A program made the position numbers and the translations under genes. 64,000 bases of DNA from Planctomycetota bacterium. Lineage in GTDB: Bacteria > Planctomycetota > Planctomycetia > Pirellulales > Pirellulaceae. The DNA is taken from the NCBI GenBank assembly GCA_963204915.1, contig CAUJHS010000049.1, positions 1-64,000 on the forward strand. Direction: 5' to 3'. Under the pieces are notes generated by a model. It saw nothing but the letters and a program-made list of their open reading frames with translations, did no database searches and had not been told where the DNA came from. Positions 7,729 through 17,537 of the stretch are shown piece by piece (position 1 is the first letter of the stretch; each line of letters opens with the position of its first letter).

Positions 7729-9189
7729 ATGAATCCGACTGAAATCCTGCGAATTGTTGATTCGCTCCAACGCGAAAAAAACATCGATCCGGAAATCGTA
7801 TTTACGGCCATCGAAGCGGCTCTCGTTTCGGCCGCCAAGGGATATTACGGCGAGGAAGACGAAATCGACTTCCAAATCGACCGCAAGAGCGGCGTCGTCT
7901 CGGGTAATCACAATGGAGAAGCCCTTGATGCCGAAGAGACGATCGGGCGCATTGGCGCCCAGCGCGCCAAACAAGTGATTATTCAGAAAATTCGAGAAGC
8001 CGAGCGCGACCAGTTGTTAGATGAGTATCGTGAACAGGTTAATCACCTGGTGTCTGGGGTGATTCAGCGCAACGAGGGGGGGGCCGCCACGGTTGCGTTA
8101 GGAAACGTCGAGGCGATTCTCCCGCGAAGCGAGCAAATTCCCGGGGAAACACACCACCCAAATGAGCGAATTCGCGCCATTGTGTGCGAAGTTCGGCCGC
8201 AAGGTAATAAAGTCAAGGTCGTGCTGAGCCGTGCTCGCCGTGAACTTGTAGCGCGGCTGTTTGAGCAAGAAATTCCTGAGATTTCGGAAGGTATTATCAC
8301 CGTCGAAGCGATTAGCCGCGAGCCGGGGCAGCGCAGTAAAGTCGCGGTGCGAAGTTCCGATCAACGGGTCGATTGCGTTGGCGCTTGCGTTGGAGTGCGC
8401 GGAAACCGCATTAAGAACATCATCGACGAATTGGCTGGCGAGCGAATTGATATCGTTCGGTATAGCGATGACCCACAGGTGTTGATTTCCAACGCCTTGG
8501 CGCCGGCCGAGGTCGATCAGGTCATACTTTGTCCAAAGATCGGCCGCGCCATTGTGCTGGTTCGCGAGGACCAACTCTCGCTGGCGATCGGTCGGCGTGG
8601 ACAGAACGTCCGACTGGCGAGTAAATTGTGCGGATGGGACATCGAGATCATGACTCAGGAGGAGCTGGAGGATCAAGCCGTTCGCGCCATGGAGCACTTT
8701 GGTTTAATTGAAGGTGTGACCGAAGAATTGGCGGATAAGCTGGTCGGCGAAGGCTACCTTTCGTATGATGATCTTTCGGTGATTGAGCCCGAAGAGCTGA
8801 TGGCGTTGGGCAATCTGACCGAGGAAGAAGTGGAGAGTATTACCGATCAGGCGGAGCAGCGAGCCGAAGAAGCCGAAAAGGCGGCTGCCGATGAACGCAA
8901 ACGTCAACGCGATGGGGATCGCAGTAAGCCCTCGGCGGCTGCGTCGGTTTTGGAGGCAAGCGCCCTGTCGGATGAGGTTGAATTGGAAGATGGCGGTACG
9001 CCGGTTGAAGACAATTTACTCGGCGAGGCTCCGAGCGTAGAAGAAAGTGATGTGATCTCCGACGGTCATGAGGCGGACGATTACATCGAGGAGAGCGAAG
9101 AATCAACCGAAGAGCAGCTGACGCAACAGGCTGATGGCGAGGATTCGCAGGACGAAGCGAATGACGATGCCGAATTTCAACGCGGTTAG
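7729..9189 (+). CDS. nusA: Transcription termination/antitermination factor NusA
   Basis: 486 residues. It binds RNA polymerase and nascent RNA to modulate pausing, termination and antitermination. Order: N-terminal RNAP-binding domain (1-100), S1 domain (about 105-170), KH1 with GVRGNRIK, KH2 with IGRRGQNVR, then a helix-hairpin-helix segment (about 350-400) containing VTEELADKLVGEGYLSYDDL. The last 85 or so residues are a low-complexity acidic tail rich in Glu, Asp and Ser. It heads the conserved nusA-infB-rbfA block. The usual upstream partner rimP is absent and an ABC ATPase takes its place. The ylxR/rpl7Ae-like genes often found between nusA and infB are also missing. Confidence 0.95.
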   Translation: MNPTEILRIVDSLQREKNIDPEIVFTAIEAALVSAAKGYYGEEDEIDFQIDRKSGVVSGNHNGEALDAEETIGRIGAQRAKQVIIQKIREAERDQLLDEYREQVNHLVSGVIQRNEGGAATVALGNVEAILPRSEQIPGETHHPNERIRAIVCEVRPQGNKVKVVLSRARRELVARLFEQEIPEISEGIITVEAISREPGQRSKVAVRSSDQRVDCVGACVGVRGNRIKNIIDELAGERIDIVRYSDDPQVLISNALAPAEVDQVILCPKIGRAIVLVREDQLSLAIGRRGQNVRLASKLCGWDIEIMTQEELEDQAVRAMEHFGLIEGVTEELADKLVGEGYLSYDDLSVIEPEELMALGNLTEEEVESITDQAEQRAEEAEKAAADERKRQRDGDRSKPSAAASVLEASALSDEVELEDGGTPVEDNLLGEAPSVEESDVISDGHEADDYIEESEESTEEQLTQQADGEDSQDEANDDAEFQRG

Positions 9190-9239
9190 TTGGCGTGTTA
9201 AAATGCGAAGAATTTGCTCGCTTGCACCGCCAAGCACGA

Positions 9240-9267
9240 TTGTTTTGTCGACTTAAAACCTTACAAT
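9240..9267 (+). promoter_or_regulatory. Candidate promoter for infB
   Basis: TTGTTT at 9240-9245 and TACAAT at 9262-9267 with a 16-base spacer, in the nusA-infB gap. The -35 match is modest. Confidence 0.3.
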
Positions 9268-9310
9268 TATGGACCATGCCACCCGTCAAATGTACGGCGG
9301 GTGAATTTTG

Positions 9311-9330
9311 AAGCAGTAAGCTGCTTTGTT
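9311..9330 (+). terminator. Small stem-loop with T-rich tail after nusA
   Basis: AAGCAG, loop TAAG, CTGCTT, then TGTT. A 6-bp stem of modest stability that could attenuate read-through from nusA. Confidence 0.3.
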
Positions 9331-9541
9331 ACCATCCTTTCACGCCTGTCCATCACCCCCGGTGAGGAGGCCTAATTGAGGAGCTGGTCCTTGCGGCCGG
9401 CTCGGCTCTCGCTCGGCAAATAGTTCCGCAGTCGACACGAGAGTTTCCGCCCTAGCGTCATAGGAGAAGCGGGTATGTAGGACTTGTTTAGCGCTTGCTC
9501 GACAAGCGCGCCCTGGGACGAGGTTTATCGAGGATTCAGAA

Positions 9542-12500
9542 GTGCCCACACGCATTTACGCATTAGCTAAAGAACTCAAAGTCGATAGTAAAGAACTGGT
9601 CGAAATCTGCAACAAGGCAGGTGTCACGGGAAAGGGGTCCGCGCTGGCCAGCCTGAGCGACGAGGAAGTCGCGAAGGTCAAGTCATTTCTTAATAGCGGC
9701 CATCGCCCTGCCGTGGCGAAGGGCAAACCTCAGCGAGCCCCGACTCGCGATCATTCGATTAAGCAAATCGGTCCGGTTCGTCCGAAGACTGACGTGCGCA
9801 CCGTGCGTGAGTCGGCTGCTTCGACGGCCGCTCGCCCCCAAGAGTCGCATCGGGCGGTCGAGGTCGAAGCCGCTCCCCCGCCGTCTCAGGACGCTGAGGT
9901 GGAAGCGCCGACGCCAGCCATTGTCGCCGAGCATGTTGCGAGCGGCGTTGCCCAAGAGGTGCAACAAGAACCGCCGCACCAAGAGCGACAACCTGTTGAA
10001 GAAATTGCCGCTGTTGCCGCCGCGGTCGTTGAACCAGAAGAAGTAGAGCCGATTTCCGAGGAGTTGGTCGACGCCGCTCCACCCCCTGTGGTAACCGAGG
10101 AAGTATTGCCCGCAACGACACAACTGCCCGAAGAGCCGCCCGTCGCTCCACCTGTTTCGCCTGAGCCTTTGGTCGCTGAAACGGCCGCGCCGGGCGCACC
10201 TCCCGTCGAACCCGCCACGCCCGCGCGCCGCGATGAACCACAGCGCTCGCTCGCACCGCTGGCGGGGCGAATTCGCGTGGTTGGCAAAGGGAAACGAGAG
10301 GAAGTTAAGCGAACCGACGGACGGGGTGATGCAGATCGGGGACGCCCGGCTCGTCCCGATAAAAAGAAACGCGGGCCCGTCATGCATTTGGCGAGCGTCC
10401 CCGAAAGTAAGCCGCGCACGCCGCCCAAGCAGGAAGAAAAGGCGCAGAAGCCGATCATGCGGCTTCCGCAAGACACCATTCGCGACGTCAAGTCCGGCAA
10501 GAAGGACGCGGCGGCGCCGCTCCAAAAGCTCGCTCAAGACATTAAAGATCGTAAGGAAGGCAAGAAGCCAACCAAGACGGGCGTCTTTGTCGAAGAAGAA
10601 GTCGCCAAGGCAGGGGCGGGGAAAGGCCGGCGCGGTAAAGGCAAGGGCGTGGAAGGCGAGTCGGATATGGCCGACATGGCCGATGTCCGTCAGCGCCGGC
10701 GTAAAGATAAAAAGACCAAGAAGAAGGGAGATGACGACGATACTGTAGAGGCTCGCAAGCCGAAGCAGTTGTCTCGTCAGCGTCGCGGCGTTAGCACCGC
10801 TGCCCCGCGCAAAGGAAAGGTCACCTTGGAGCTGCCGTGCACGATTCGCACTTTCTGTGAAGCCGCTGGCGTGGCGTCATCGCAAGTGCTCCGCACGCTC
10901 ATGGGAATGGGCATGCCGGTCACCAATATCAACATGCAGCTTGATCCGGAAGTTGCTCAAACCCTCGCCTTAGAGCTGGGCGTTGAGTTGGAGTTTAAGC
11001 AGCAGGCTTCACTCGAGGATACGCTACTGCAAAACCTCGAACAGCCGGACGAAGAAACCGATAACTTGAAGCCGCGGCCTCCGGTGGTGACTTTCCTGGG
11101 GCACGTCGATCACGGCAAAACGTCGCTCTTGGATGCGATTATCGGCACAAATGTGGTGGCTGGCGAAGCCGGCGGTATTACGCAACATATCCGCGCGTAT
11201 GAAATCAAGAAGGACGATCGTTCGATCGCCTTCGTCGATACGCCTGGCCACGAAGCGTTCACCGAGATGCGGGCGCGCGGCGCCAACGTGACGGACATCG
11301 CCGTTCTGGTAATTGCCGCCGATGACGGCATCATGCCGCAAACCGAAGAGGCCATCAGCCACGCTCGTGCCGCGAACGTACCCATTGTGGTCGCGTTGAA
11401 TAAGATCGACTTGCCCGGCGCCGACGCGAATAAGGTCATGCAGCAGTTGGCCGCTCACGACCTGTTGCCCAGCGAATGGGGCGGCAACGTCGAAGTGGTG
11501 AAAACCAGCGCCATCAAACAAGAAGGCATCGATGACCTGCTGGAGACGTTGCTCACGATTGCGGAACTCAACGAGTTTACGGCGGATCCGGACCGCCACG
11601 CCGTCGGCGTGTGTTTGGAAGCGGAACAAGAGCCAGGCCGTGGCGTGATCGCCAAGTTGATGGTGAAGCAGGGAACGCTGCATCCCGGCGATGTGGTGGT
11701 GTGCGGCGACGCGCATGGCCGCGTTAAAGCGATGTTCGACACATTGCGGGCAGGGAAAAAGCGGAAGAAGGCCGGGCCTTCGATCCCAGTGAACATTACC
11801 GGTTTGGACAAAGCGCCGCGCGCTGGTGAAAAGTTCTACGTGCTGGACGACATCGCGCAAGCCCGCGAAATCGCCCTCTCGCGCGAAAGCAAAATGCGGG
11901 CGAAGGAGCTGGAAGGGCGCTCGAAGCGAATTTCGTTCGACGACTTCAGCCGACTGGTCTCGGAAGGCCGCTTTGGCAAAGCCGAAGAAGTGGTTGAATT
12001 ACGCCTCTTGCTGCGAGCCGACACGCGAGGGTCGATTGAAGCGATTCAGAAAGAACTGGAGAAGTTCAAGGAACACCGCGAAGTGCGCATTCGCTTGCTG
12101 CACGTCGGCGTGGGCGGCGTGACGGAAGGCGACGTAACGTTAGCCGAAGCGTCCGACGCCGTGATTGTTGCATTCAACGTGGTGCCCGATGAAAACGCGC
12201 GGCGCCGCGCGGAGGAATACGGCGTGGAAATTCGCCGTTACGACATCATTTACAAGGTGACGGACGACATTCGCGCCATGCTCGAAGGCAAACTCAAGCC
12301 CGAAGAGCGCCAGGTTGAATTGGGCAAAGCGATTGTGCAAAAGGTGTTCAGCGTCAGCCGGATTGGCACAATCGCGGGCTGCCGTGTCATGTCGGGCACC
12401 ATCGAACGGAACGCACGGATTCGCGTCATTCGCGATAACCGCGTGATCGGTGAATACCCGCTCGAGTCGCTCAAGCACTTGAAGGATGATGTAAAGGAAG

Positions 12501-12610
12501 TGCCCCGAGGCATGGAATGCGGCATCAGGCTTTCGGGGTTCAACGACATCAAGCCGGAAGACTGGCTGGAAGCGTACAAGGTGGAAGAAGTCGCCAGAAC
12601 ATTGACATGA
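9542..12610 (+). CDS. infB: Translation initiation factor IF-2
   Basis: 1022 residues. This GTPase delivers initiator tRNA to the 30S subunit and promotes subunit joining. It starts with GTG. An N-terminal IF2_N helix domain ([21 protein letters not shown]) is followed by a very long low-complexity linker (about 60-430) rich in Pro, Glu, Ala and then Lys. A second IF2_N-like domain (about 425-490) precedes the G domain with G1 GHVDHGKT at 520-527, G3 DTPGHEAF and G4 NKIDLP. Domains II, III and the fMet-tRNA-binding C-terminal domain follow, and [11 protein letters not shown] is recognisable. Its stop overlaps the rbfA start by four bases (ATGA), indicating translational coupling. Confidence 0.96.
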   Translation: MPTRIYALAKELKVDSKELVEICNKAGVTGKGSALASLSDEEVAKVKSFLNSGHRPAVAKGKPQRAPTRDHSIKQIGPVRPKTDVRTVRESAASTAARPQESHRAVEVEAAPPPSQDAEVEAPTPAIVAEHVASGVAQEVQQEPPHQERQPVEEIAAVAAAVVEPEEVEPISEELVDAAPPPVVTEEVLPATTQLPEEPPVAPPVSPEPLVAETAAPGAPPVEPATPARRDEPQRSLAPLAGRIRVVGKGKREEVKRTDGRGDADRGRPARPDKKKRGPVMHLASVPESKPRTPPKQEEKAQKPIMRLPQDTIRDVKSGKKDAAAPLQKLAQDIKDRKEGKKPTKTGVFVEEEVAKAGAGKGRRGKGKGVEGESDMADMADVRQRRRKDKKTKKKGDDDDTVEARKPKQLSRQRRGVSTAAPRKGKVTLELPCTIRTFCEAAGVASSQVLRTLMGMGMPVTNINMQLDPEVAQTLALELGVELEFKQQASLEDTLLQNLEQPDEETDNLKPRPPVVTFLGHVDHGKTSLLDAIIGTNVVAGEAGGITQHIRAYEIKKDDRSIAFVDTPGHEAFTEMRARGANVTDIAVLVIAADDGIMPQTEEAISHARAANVPIVVALNKIDLPGADANKVMQQLAAHDLLPSEWGGNVEVVKTSAIKQEGIDDLLETLLTIAELNEFTADPDRHAVGVCLEAEQEPGRGVIAKLMVKQGTLHPGDVVVCGDAHGRVKAMFDTLRAGKKRKKAGPSIPVNITGLDKAPRAGEKFYVLDDIAQAREIALSRESKMRAKELEGRSKRISFDDFSRLVSEGRFGKAEEVVELRLLLRADTRGSIEAIQKELEKFKEHREVRIRLLHVGVGGVTEGDVTLAEASDAVIVAFNVVPDENARRRAEEYGVEIRRYDIIYKVTDDIRAMLEGKLKPEERQVELGKAIVQKVFSVSRIGTIAGCRVMSGTIERNARIRVIRDNRVIGEYPLESLKHLKDDVKEVPRGMECGIRLSGFNDIKPEDWLEAYKVEEVARTLT

Positions 12611-13035
12611 GCTCACGCCGCATCCTCAAAGCCGCCGAAGCAATTCGGCAGGTGGTCAGTACGGCCATCCTGCTGGAGTTGCGCGATCCTCGCGTGAGCG
12701 ACGTCACGGTGACGCGTGTCGAAGTTTCGCCCGACATGCGCTACGCCAAGGTTCACGTATCGGTCATGGGCGACGAGGCGAAACAAAAACTGTGTTTGAA
12801 GGGCCTCCAAAACTCGGCGGGTTTTCTTCAGCAAAAAGTGAATGAGGGAATCGACACCCGATACGTTCCTCGTCTTCAATTCGTGCTGGATCAGGGCGTC
12901 AAGAATGCCGCGGCGGTTGCGGCGATCTTGAGAGAAGTGCTACCGGCGGAAGCATCGCCTGGCGACGCGGCGGCCGCCGAGCAGGAAAATTCTGACGACG
13001 GTGAGCCAACCGATGACCGCGGCGAGGAAGAGTAG
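12607..13035 (+). CDS. rbfA: Ribosome-binding factor A
   Basis: 142 residues; binds the immature 30S subunit and helps 16S rRNA 5'-end processing. The KH-like core is recognisable: ILLELRDPRVSDVTVTRVEV near the start, then DMRYAKVHVSV and RYVPRLQFVLD. The ATG at 12607 overlaps the infB stop and matches the normal N-terminus, whereas upstream in-frame starts would run into infB. The C-terminus carries an extra acidic Ala/Glu/Asp-rich tail of about 30 residues, echoing the acidic tail of NusA upstream. Confidence 0.93.
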   Translation: MSSRRILKAAEAIRQVVSTAILLELRDPRVSDVTVTRVEVSPDMRYAKVHVSVMGDEAKQKLCLKGLQNSAGFLQQKVNEGIDTRYVPRLQFVLDQGVKNAAAVAAILREVLPAEASPGDAAAAEQENSDDGEPTDDRGEEE

Positions 13036-13153
13036 CCGCGGCCTGTCCGCTTGACGCCGCCCCGGCCTGGATTTGGAAATTTGCCTGACCTCGACCTGAT
13101 CTGTCGCGACCCGATCTTTCTCGACCGCATCCGCATTATTTCCTACAGTACGC

Positions 13154-14035
13154 ATGGCGAAAACCGATCGTTCCGCTCAGTTCACTAAGCTTCAAAAAGT
13201 CTTAAAGAAGCATTACGAACCGATTCTCCCGTTGTCTGATCGCTCGGTCTTAGAGCATCTTGTCTTTGCGCTTTGTTTGGAGAACTCTCCGTACGACAAG
13301 GCCGAAGAGGCGTTTGCTCGATTGCAAGTGTACGATGACTGGAACGAAGTCCGTGTGACTTCCCAGACCGAACTCCAAGAAATGATGAGCGGTTTGGGCG
13401 ATCCGGCAGGCTCTGCGACTCGGGTGAAGGGCGCGTTGCAGGGCGTGTTTGAGCAAGGCCTGTTCGATCAAAAGTACAATTTCGATCTCGAACATTTGAA
13501 GAAGCAGAACATTGGCAAGGCCGTCAAAGAACTCGAGAAATTCCCGAGCGTGACTCCGTTCGTGGCCGCCTATGTGACGCATGCCGCTCTGGGCGGGCAC
13601 GCAATTCCCCTAGACAAAGGGACCTTGGACGCACTGCGTCTGGTCGATCTTGTTTCCGAAAAAGATCACGAAAAGCAGCACGTGCCGGGTTTGGAACGCA
13701 CCATTCCGAAGAATAAAGGCGCTGAGTTTTCTTCGCTTTTGCATCAATTGGGGGCTGACTACTTCGCGTCGCCTCATTCGTCCCGCGTTCGAGGGATTCT
13801 TCTCGAAATTAACGCAGACGCTAAAGACCGCTTCCCGAAGCGCGGCGGTAAAGACGAGGAGTCGACGCCTGCGTCGGGCGAGCAAAAAACGTCCGAAAAA
13901 TCCAAAGCGCCAAAGTCGAAACGTCCGGCCGCTGCGGAAACCAAGCCACCCGAGAAAAAGAAGGCGAGTAGTGCTAAGGCGTCGGCCGCGGAAAAGCCTG
14001 CCGGTAAGGGACTTGCCAAACGCAAGCCGCGGTAA
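13154..14035 (+). CDS. HhH-GPD-fold (endonuclease III-like) protein, degenerate, with Lys/Ala-rich tail
   Basis: 293 residues. The first 220 resemble the endonuclease III/HhH-GPD fold: early helices (SVLEHLVFALCLENSPYDKAEEAF), an HhH-like position FPSVTPFVAAYV and a following PLDKGTLDALRLVDLV. The last matches the segment that carries the catalytic Asp in Nth/MutY. The hairpin is abnormal: the LPGVGxxTA consensus has lost its glycines and its catalytic Lys position. The protein has a single Cys, so no C-terminal [4Fe-4S] cluster. Residues 225-293 form a basic Lys/Ala/Pro/Ser tail resembling histone H1 tails and probably binding DNA nonspecifically. Glycosylase activity looks unlikely; a structural DNA-binding role is inference. 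Confidence 0.6.
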   Translation: MAKTDRSAQFTKLQKVLKKHYEPILPLSDRSVLEHLVFALCLENSPYDKAEEAFARLQVYDDWNEVRVTSQTELQEMMSGLGDPAGSATRVKGALQGVFEQGLFDQKYNFDLEHLKKQNIGKAVKELEKFPSVTPFVAAYVTHAALGGHAIPLDKGTLDALRLVDLVSEKDHEKQHVPGLERTIPKNKGAEFSSLLHQLGADYFASPHSSRVRGILLEINADAKDRFPKRGGKDEESTPASGEQKTSEKSKAPKSKRPAAAETKPPEKKKASSAKASAAEKPAGKGLAKRKPR

Positions 14036-14057
14036 ATGCAATTCTCCATCGCCGCGG

Positions 14058-14260
14058 TCATGGTGCGCGGCGACTCAGCGCGACATAGGGGCCGGGCAAG
14101 GTTGCGGCGAGCGCAAAGTCAGCCGGCTGAGTTCCCGCCACGCTCGATTCGTACACAACGGGCGTCCATAGCGGTGTTTCGGTCGGGAATTCGACACGTA
14201 CGGTCGCTGTTGACCCTTTGCGCCGTAAACCAGGAAAAAAGTTCGCAACTTCCCTGCGCG
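14058..14260 (-). pseudogene. Possible 3' remnant of a coding sequence
   Basis: On the minus strand, ending with TGA at 14058-14060, about 60 codons read like normal protein (for example RVEFPTETPLWTPVVYESSV, then ADFALAATLPGPYV). No ATG, GTG or TTG start fits at the N-terminal end of this stretch. The frame continues into low-quality sequence antisense to the histidine kinase. It may be the leftover end of a deleted gene. No family recognised. Confidence 0.25.
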
Positions 14261-14339
14261 CAGGGTTTGATTTCCGCCGGTGGTTTGCGATAATCACGTC
14301 GCAGGACCAAGGGGGCGAAACCTTTTCGCCGAATTCGTT

Positions 14340-16994
14340 ATGCCACGGTGGGCGATGATAAATTTTGCAAATGACCAAGGCTGGAAGATCGTTTGGATAG
14401 TCGCCGCCTTGTCGCTTGCGGTATTTGCATGGAGCGCCTTTGCCCCGTTGGGCGCCGCCAATGCCATCCTTTATCTCATCATCCTTTTGGTGGTGCTGCG
14501 CGGCGCTCCCGCCTCGCACGTGATTTTCGCCGCATTGGGTTTCACAATCCTCACGTTGGCGAGCCTGTTTCTTTCTTCCTGGGGCGTTCCTTCGGCGACA
14601 ACGGCGCTCAACGGCTTTTATGGCTTGCTCGCCCTGTGGACGACGGCGCTCCTGCTTTTGCGAGGTCGGGCTTCGGCTTATCACCTTGCCGCCATTGTCG
14701 ACCACTCGGAAGACGCCATCATTAGCACCACACGAGATGGCGCCATTGTCAGCTGGAACCGCGGGGCCCAACAACTTTACGGTTACCGCTTGGAAGACGT
14801 CTTGGGCCAGCCAATTGGTTTGATCGTTCCTCCGGATCGTCAGCATGAGCCCGAGCAGCATCTGGAGCACATTCGTGCGGGGAAGTACGTCGAGCATTTC
14901 GAAACGGTTCATGTCACCAAGGACGGTCAAAAACTGGACGTGGCGCTTTCGGTTTCGCCCGTGCGCGACGCCTGGGGGCACGTGACCGGCGCCGCAGCCA
15001 TCGCGCGAGACATTACCGATCAAAAGCGCACCTTGCGGCGGTTGCGCAATGCGAATCAACGCATCGCCATTATTCTGGACAGTTTGACCGAAGCGTTCTT
15101 TGTATTTGACCGCCATTGGCGGTGTTCATACTTGAATCGCGCCGCAGCGGAAATGTTCCAGAAGCCGACAGAAGCCCTACGCACCAAGCCGGTTTGGGAG
15201 TTATTTCCTAATGCGGGCGACGCGGAGTTTGAAAAAGAGTTTCGACGGGCGGTGTCCGAGCATAAGACCGTGCGGCTAGAGGCCTTCCTGCCTAACTTGA
15301 ACAAGTGGTTTGAGTGTCGTTGCTATCCGTCGGAGGAAGGGCTCTCGGTGTTCTTCACCGACATGACAGAGCGGAAAGTCGCCGAAGCGGCCCGAGCCAT
15401 CAGTGAAGCACGCTACCGCGCGTTGACGCGGGCGCTCACGTCCTTGGTTTGGTGTGCAGACGCGGACGGCCGGTACGTGACGCCCCAAGATGAATGGGAG
15501 CGTTATACCGGACAGCGCTGGGAGAAGCATCGCGATTTCGGTTGGACGGCGGCCGTGCATCCGGAAGACCTCGACTATGTGCTGGGAGTTTGGCGGCGCG
15601 CCCATGCCGAAGGAACCGTCTATCACGTGGAAGGTCGTCTGTGGAATGCGCCGAGCGCGACGTACCGCTATTGCGTGGCGCGCGCCGTGCCGCAATGTAA
15701 TCAGGATGGACAGATCGTCGAGTGGATCGGCACCGTGACCGATATCGACGATCGCCGCCGTGCGGAAAAAGCGGTGCGCGAAAGCCGAGAACAGTTCCGG
15801 CTGCTCTTGGAGTGTCTTGGCGAAGGAATTTACGGAATCGACTGTGAGGGGCGTTGCACGTTTATCAATCGCGCCGCGGTGGAAATGCTTGGCTATTCCG
15901 CCGATGAAGCGCTCGGTAAGGACATGCACCGGCTGATTCAGCACCATCGCGCGAATGGCACGCCGTATCCGGCTGACGAATGTCCCAACATTAAGGCGAT
16001 CACCCACGGCGTGCGGCAACGGTGCGAAGACGATGTGCTGTGGCGTCGCGACGGGACGCCCTTCCCCGTCGAGTATTCGTCCTATCCTTTGTATGACGGC
16101 GATGTGATCAGCGGGGCCGTGGTGGCGTTTACCGACATCACCCACCGTAAGCGATCGGAGGCCGCCATTCGCCTCTTGACGGAAGGTTTGGAGCGTAAGG
16201 TCGCTCAGCGCACGGCTAGCTTGCAAGAAGCAATGCAAGAGCTAGAGTCGTTTTCCTATTCGGTATCGCATGATTTGCGCGCCCCCTTGCGGCACATCAA
16301 TGGCTTTGCCGAATTGCTGCAAAAGAAAGCTCGCGAACAACTGGATGACTCCGGACGCCGCTACGCAGGGGCGATTTCATCGGCCGCGCGCCGCGCTGGC
16401 GAGATGGTCGATCAGTTACTTGCGTTTTCGCGGTTGGGGCGATCCGCCTTGCGCAAGAAGCTGGTCAATATGAACGATCTTTTGGAGGAAACTCGCCTCG
16501 AACTGACCGACGAAGCGAAAGGCCGCGTGATTGAATGGCGTATTGCTGATCTTCCCACGGTGGCGTGCGACCGCTCGCTCATGCGCTTGGTTTGGCAAAA
16601 TTTGCTTGCTAATGCGGTCAAGTACACGTCGACGCGCGAACAGGCCACAATAGAAATCGGCGCCGCGGTCGATGGAAGCGAAGTCCGTTTCTTTGTGCGC
16701 GATAACGGCGTCGGTTTTGACATGCGTTTCGCCGACAAACTGTTCGGGGTATTTCAACGCCTCCACCGAGACGACGAGTTCGCTGGCAATGGCATCGGAC
16801 TGGCGAACGTTAAGCGAATCATCGGCCGACATGGAGGACGGATTTGGGCCTGCAGTCAGGTCGATCGCGGCTCCGAATTCTCCTTCACGCTTCCCTCGGA
16901 CTGCAACGATGTCGAGCCGACGCCCGAGGATCAAGGTTTTACCCCTGAGCCGGCAAGCGATGATGCCGCGGCGGAACTGCAGGATGTTGCGTGA
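14340..16994 (+). CDS. Membrane-anchored multi-PAS sensor histidine kinase
   Basis: 884 residues from the ATG at 14340; an in-frame ATG at 14280 is possible. Four hydrophobic segments occupy roughly residues 10-110, so the protein is membrane-anchored. Four PAS-type domains follow: the first begins AAIVDHSEDAIISTT and the second IILDSLTEAFFVFDRH. The third is a PAS_3-like domain with WTAAVHPEDLDYV and the fourth starts LLLECLGEGIYGID. HisKA has the phosphorylated His644 in SVSHDLRAPLRH, of the Cph1/phytochrome-kinase type. The ATPase domain shows NLLANAVKY, DNGVGFD and GNGIGLA. The ligand is unknown. Its TGA overlaps the ATG of the next gene (TGATG), so kinase and receiver are almost certainly partners. 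Confidence 0.88.
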   Translation: MPRWAMINFANDQGWKIVWIVAALSLAVFAWSAFAPLGAANAILYLIILLVVLRGAPASHVIFAALGFTILTLASLFLSSWGVPSATTALNGFYGLLALWTTALLLLRGRASAYHLAAIVDHSEDAIISTTRDGAIVSWNRGAQQLYGYRLEDVLGQPIGLIVPPDRQHEPEQHLEHIRAGKYVEHFETVHVTKDGQKLDVALSVSPVRDAWGHVTGAAAIARDITDQKRTLRRLRNANQRIAIILDSLTEAFFVFDRHWRCSYLNRAAAEMFQKPTEALRTKPVWELFPNAGDAEFEKEFRRAVSEHKTVRLEAFLPNLNKWFECRCYPSEEGLSVFFTDMTERKVAEAARAISEARYRALTRALTSLVWCADADGRYVTPQDEWERYTGQRWEKHRDFGWTAAVHPEDLDYVLGVWRRAHAEGTVYHVEGRLWNAPSATYRYCVARAVPQCNQDGQIVEWIGTVTDIDDRRRAEKAVRESREQFRLLLECLGEGIYGIDCEGRCTFINRAAVEMLGYSADEALGKDMHRLIQHHRANGTPYPADECPNIKAITHGVRQRCEDDVLWRRDGTPFPVEYSSYPLYDGDVISGAVVAFTDITHRKRSEAAIRLLTEGLERKVAQRTASLQEAMQELESFSYSVSHDLRAPLRHINGFAELLQKKAREQLDDSGRRYAGAISSAARRAGEMVDQLLAFSRLGRSALRKKLVNMNDLLEETRLELTDEAKGRVIEWRIADLPTVACDRSLMRLVWQNLLANAVKYTSTREQATIEIGAAVDGSEVRFFVRDNGVGFDMRFADKLFGVFQRLHRDDEFAGNGIGLANVKRIIGRHGGRIWACSQVDRGSEFSFTLPSDCNDVEPTPEDQGFTPEPASDDAAAELQDVA

Positions 16995-17452
16995 TGAACG
17001 GCAGCGCGTTTTCGATCTTACTGGTGGACGACGATCTCAACGACATTGAATTGGCGTTGGCGGCGCTCGAAGAACTGCAGATTGACGCGGAAGTGGCTGT
17101 TGCTCGCGACGGTCATGAAGCGTTGGAGTTTCTCGTGAGAGAAGGACGCTACGCCAACCGCAGCGGCGCATGCCCCGCTTTAGTTCTCTTGGATGTGAAA
17201 CTACCCAAGCTAACCGGGTTGCAGGTGCTTCAACGAATCAAGTCCCTGCCCCTGCTTCGCCGTATACCCATCGTCATGTTAACCTCTTCGCGCGAAGAGC
17301 GCGATCTAGTAGAAAGCTACGATCTAGGCGCCAACGCCTATGTGGTCAAACCGGTGGGGTTTGAAGAATTTGTCCAAACCCTGCGGGATACGTGTGTGTT
17401 TTGGGTTGCGGTCAACCAACGGCCCGTGCCGCACCGCGCCTGCGCCGAATGA
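16994..17452 (+). CDS. Single-domain response regulator, Rcp1-like
   Basis: 152 residues with only a receiver domain. Acidic pocket LLVDDDLND, phospho-acceptor Asp67 in LLDVKLPKLTG, conserved Thr/Ser in VMLTSS and Lys in YVVKPVGFEEF. The residue spacing and KLPKLTGLQVL match Rcp1-type regulators that pair with phytochrome-class kinases such as the one upstream. There is no output domain, so it acts through protein-protein contacts or as a phosphorelay shuttle. The ATG at 16994 overlaps the kinase stop; a GTG one codon earlier is also possible. Confidence 0.88.
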   Translation: MNGSAFSILLVDDDLNDIELALAALEELQIDAEVAVARDGHEALEFLVREGRYANRSGACPALVLLDVKLPKLTGLQVLQRIKSLPLLRRIPIVMLTSSREERDLVESYDLGANAYVVKPVGFEEFVQTLRDTCVFWVAVNQRPVPHRACAE

Positions 17453-17537
17453 ACGGCGCACCCAGTTTGCTTTTCCCTTCCGATGACTTCTCGGACGCAT
17501 CTCGCATTGGTTGAGAGAAGAGAATCAGAACCAGCGT

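Larger units (their letters stand above)
9190..9541. other. infB leader region without a coding gene
   Basis: 352 bases between nusA and infB. It holds a candidate promoter (9240-9267), a small hairpin (9311-9326) and about 200 bases of leader before the infB GTG. The spacing suggests that infB-rbfA can be transcribed separately from nusA. Confidence 0.4.

Noticed and set aside
14058-15116. 352-codon minus-strand frame overlapping the sensor kinase
   Set aside because: Antisense to the clear transmembrane and PAS coding region. Only its last 60 or so codons, outside the kinase, look protein-like and are reported separately as a possible remnant.
15276-16238. 320-codon minus-strand frame in the sensor kinase
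   Set aside because: Lies wholly antisense to well-defined PAS domains; no motif of its own.
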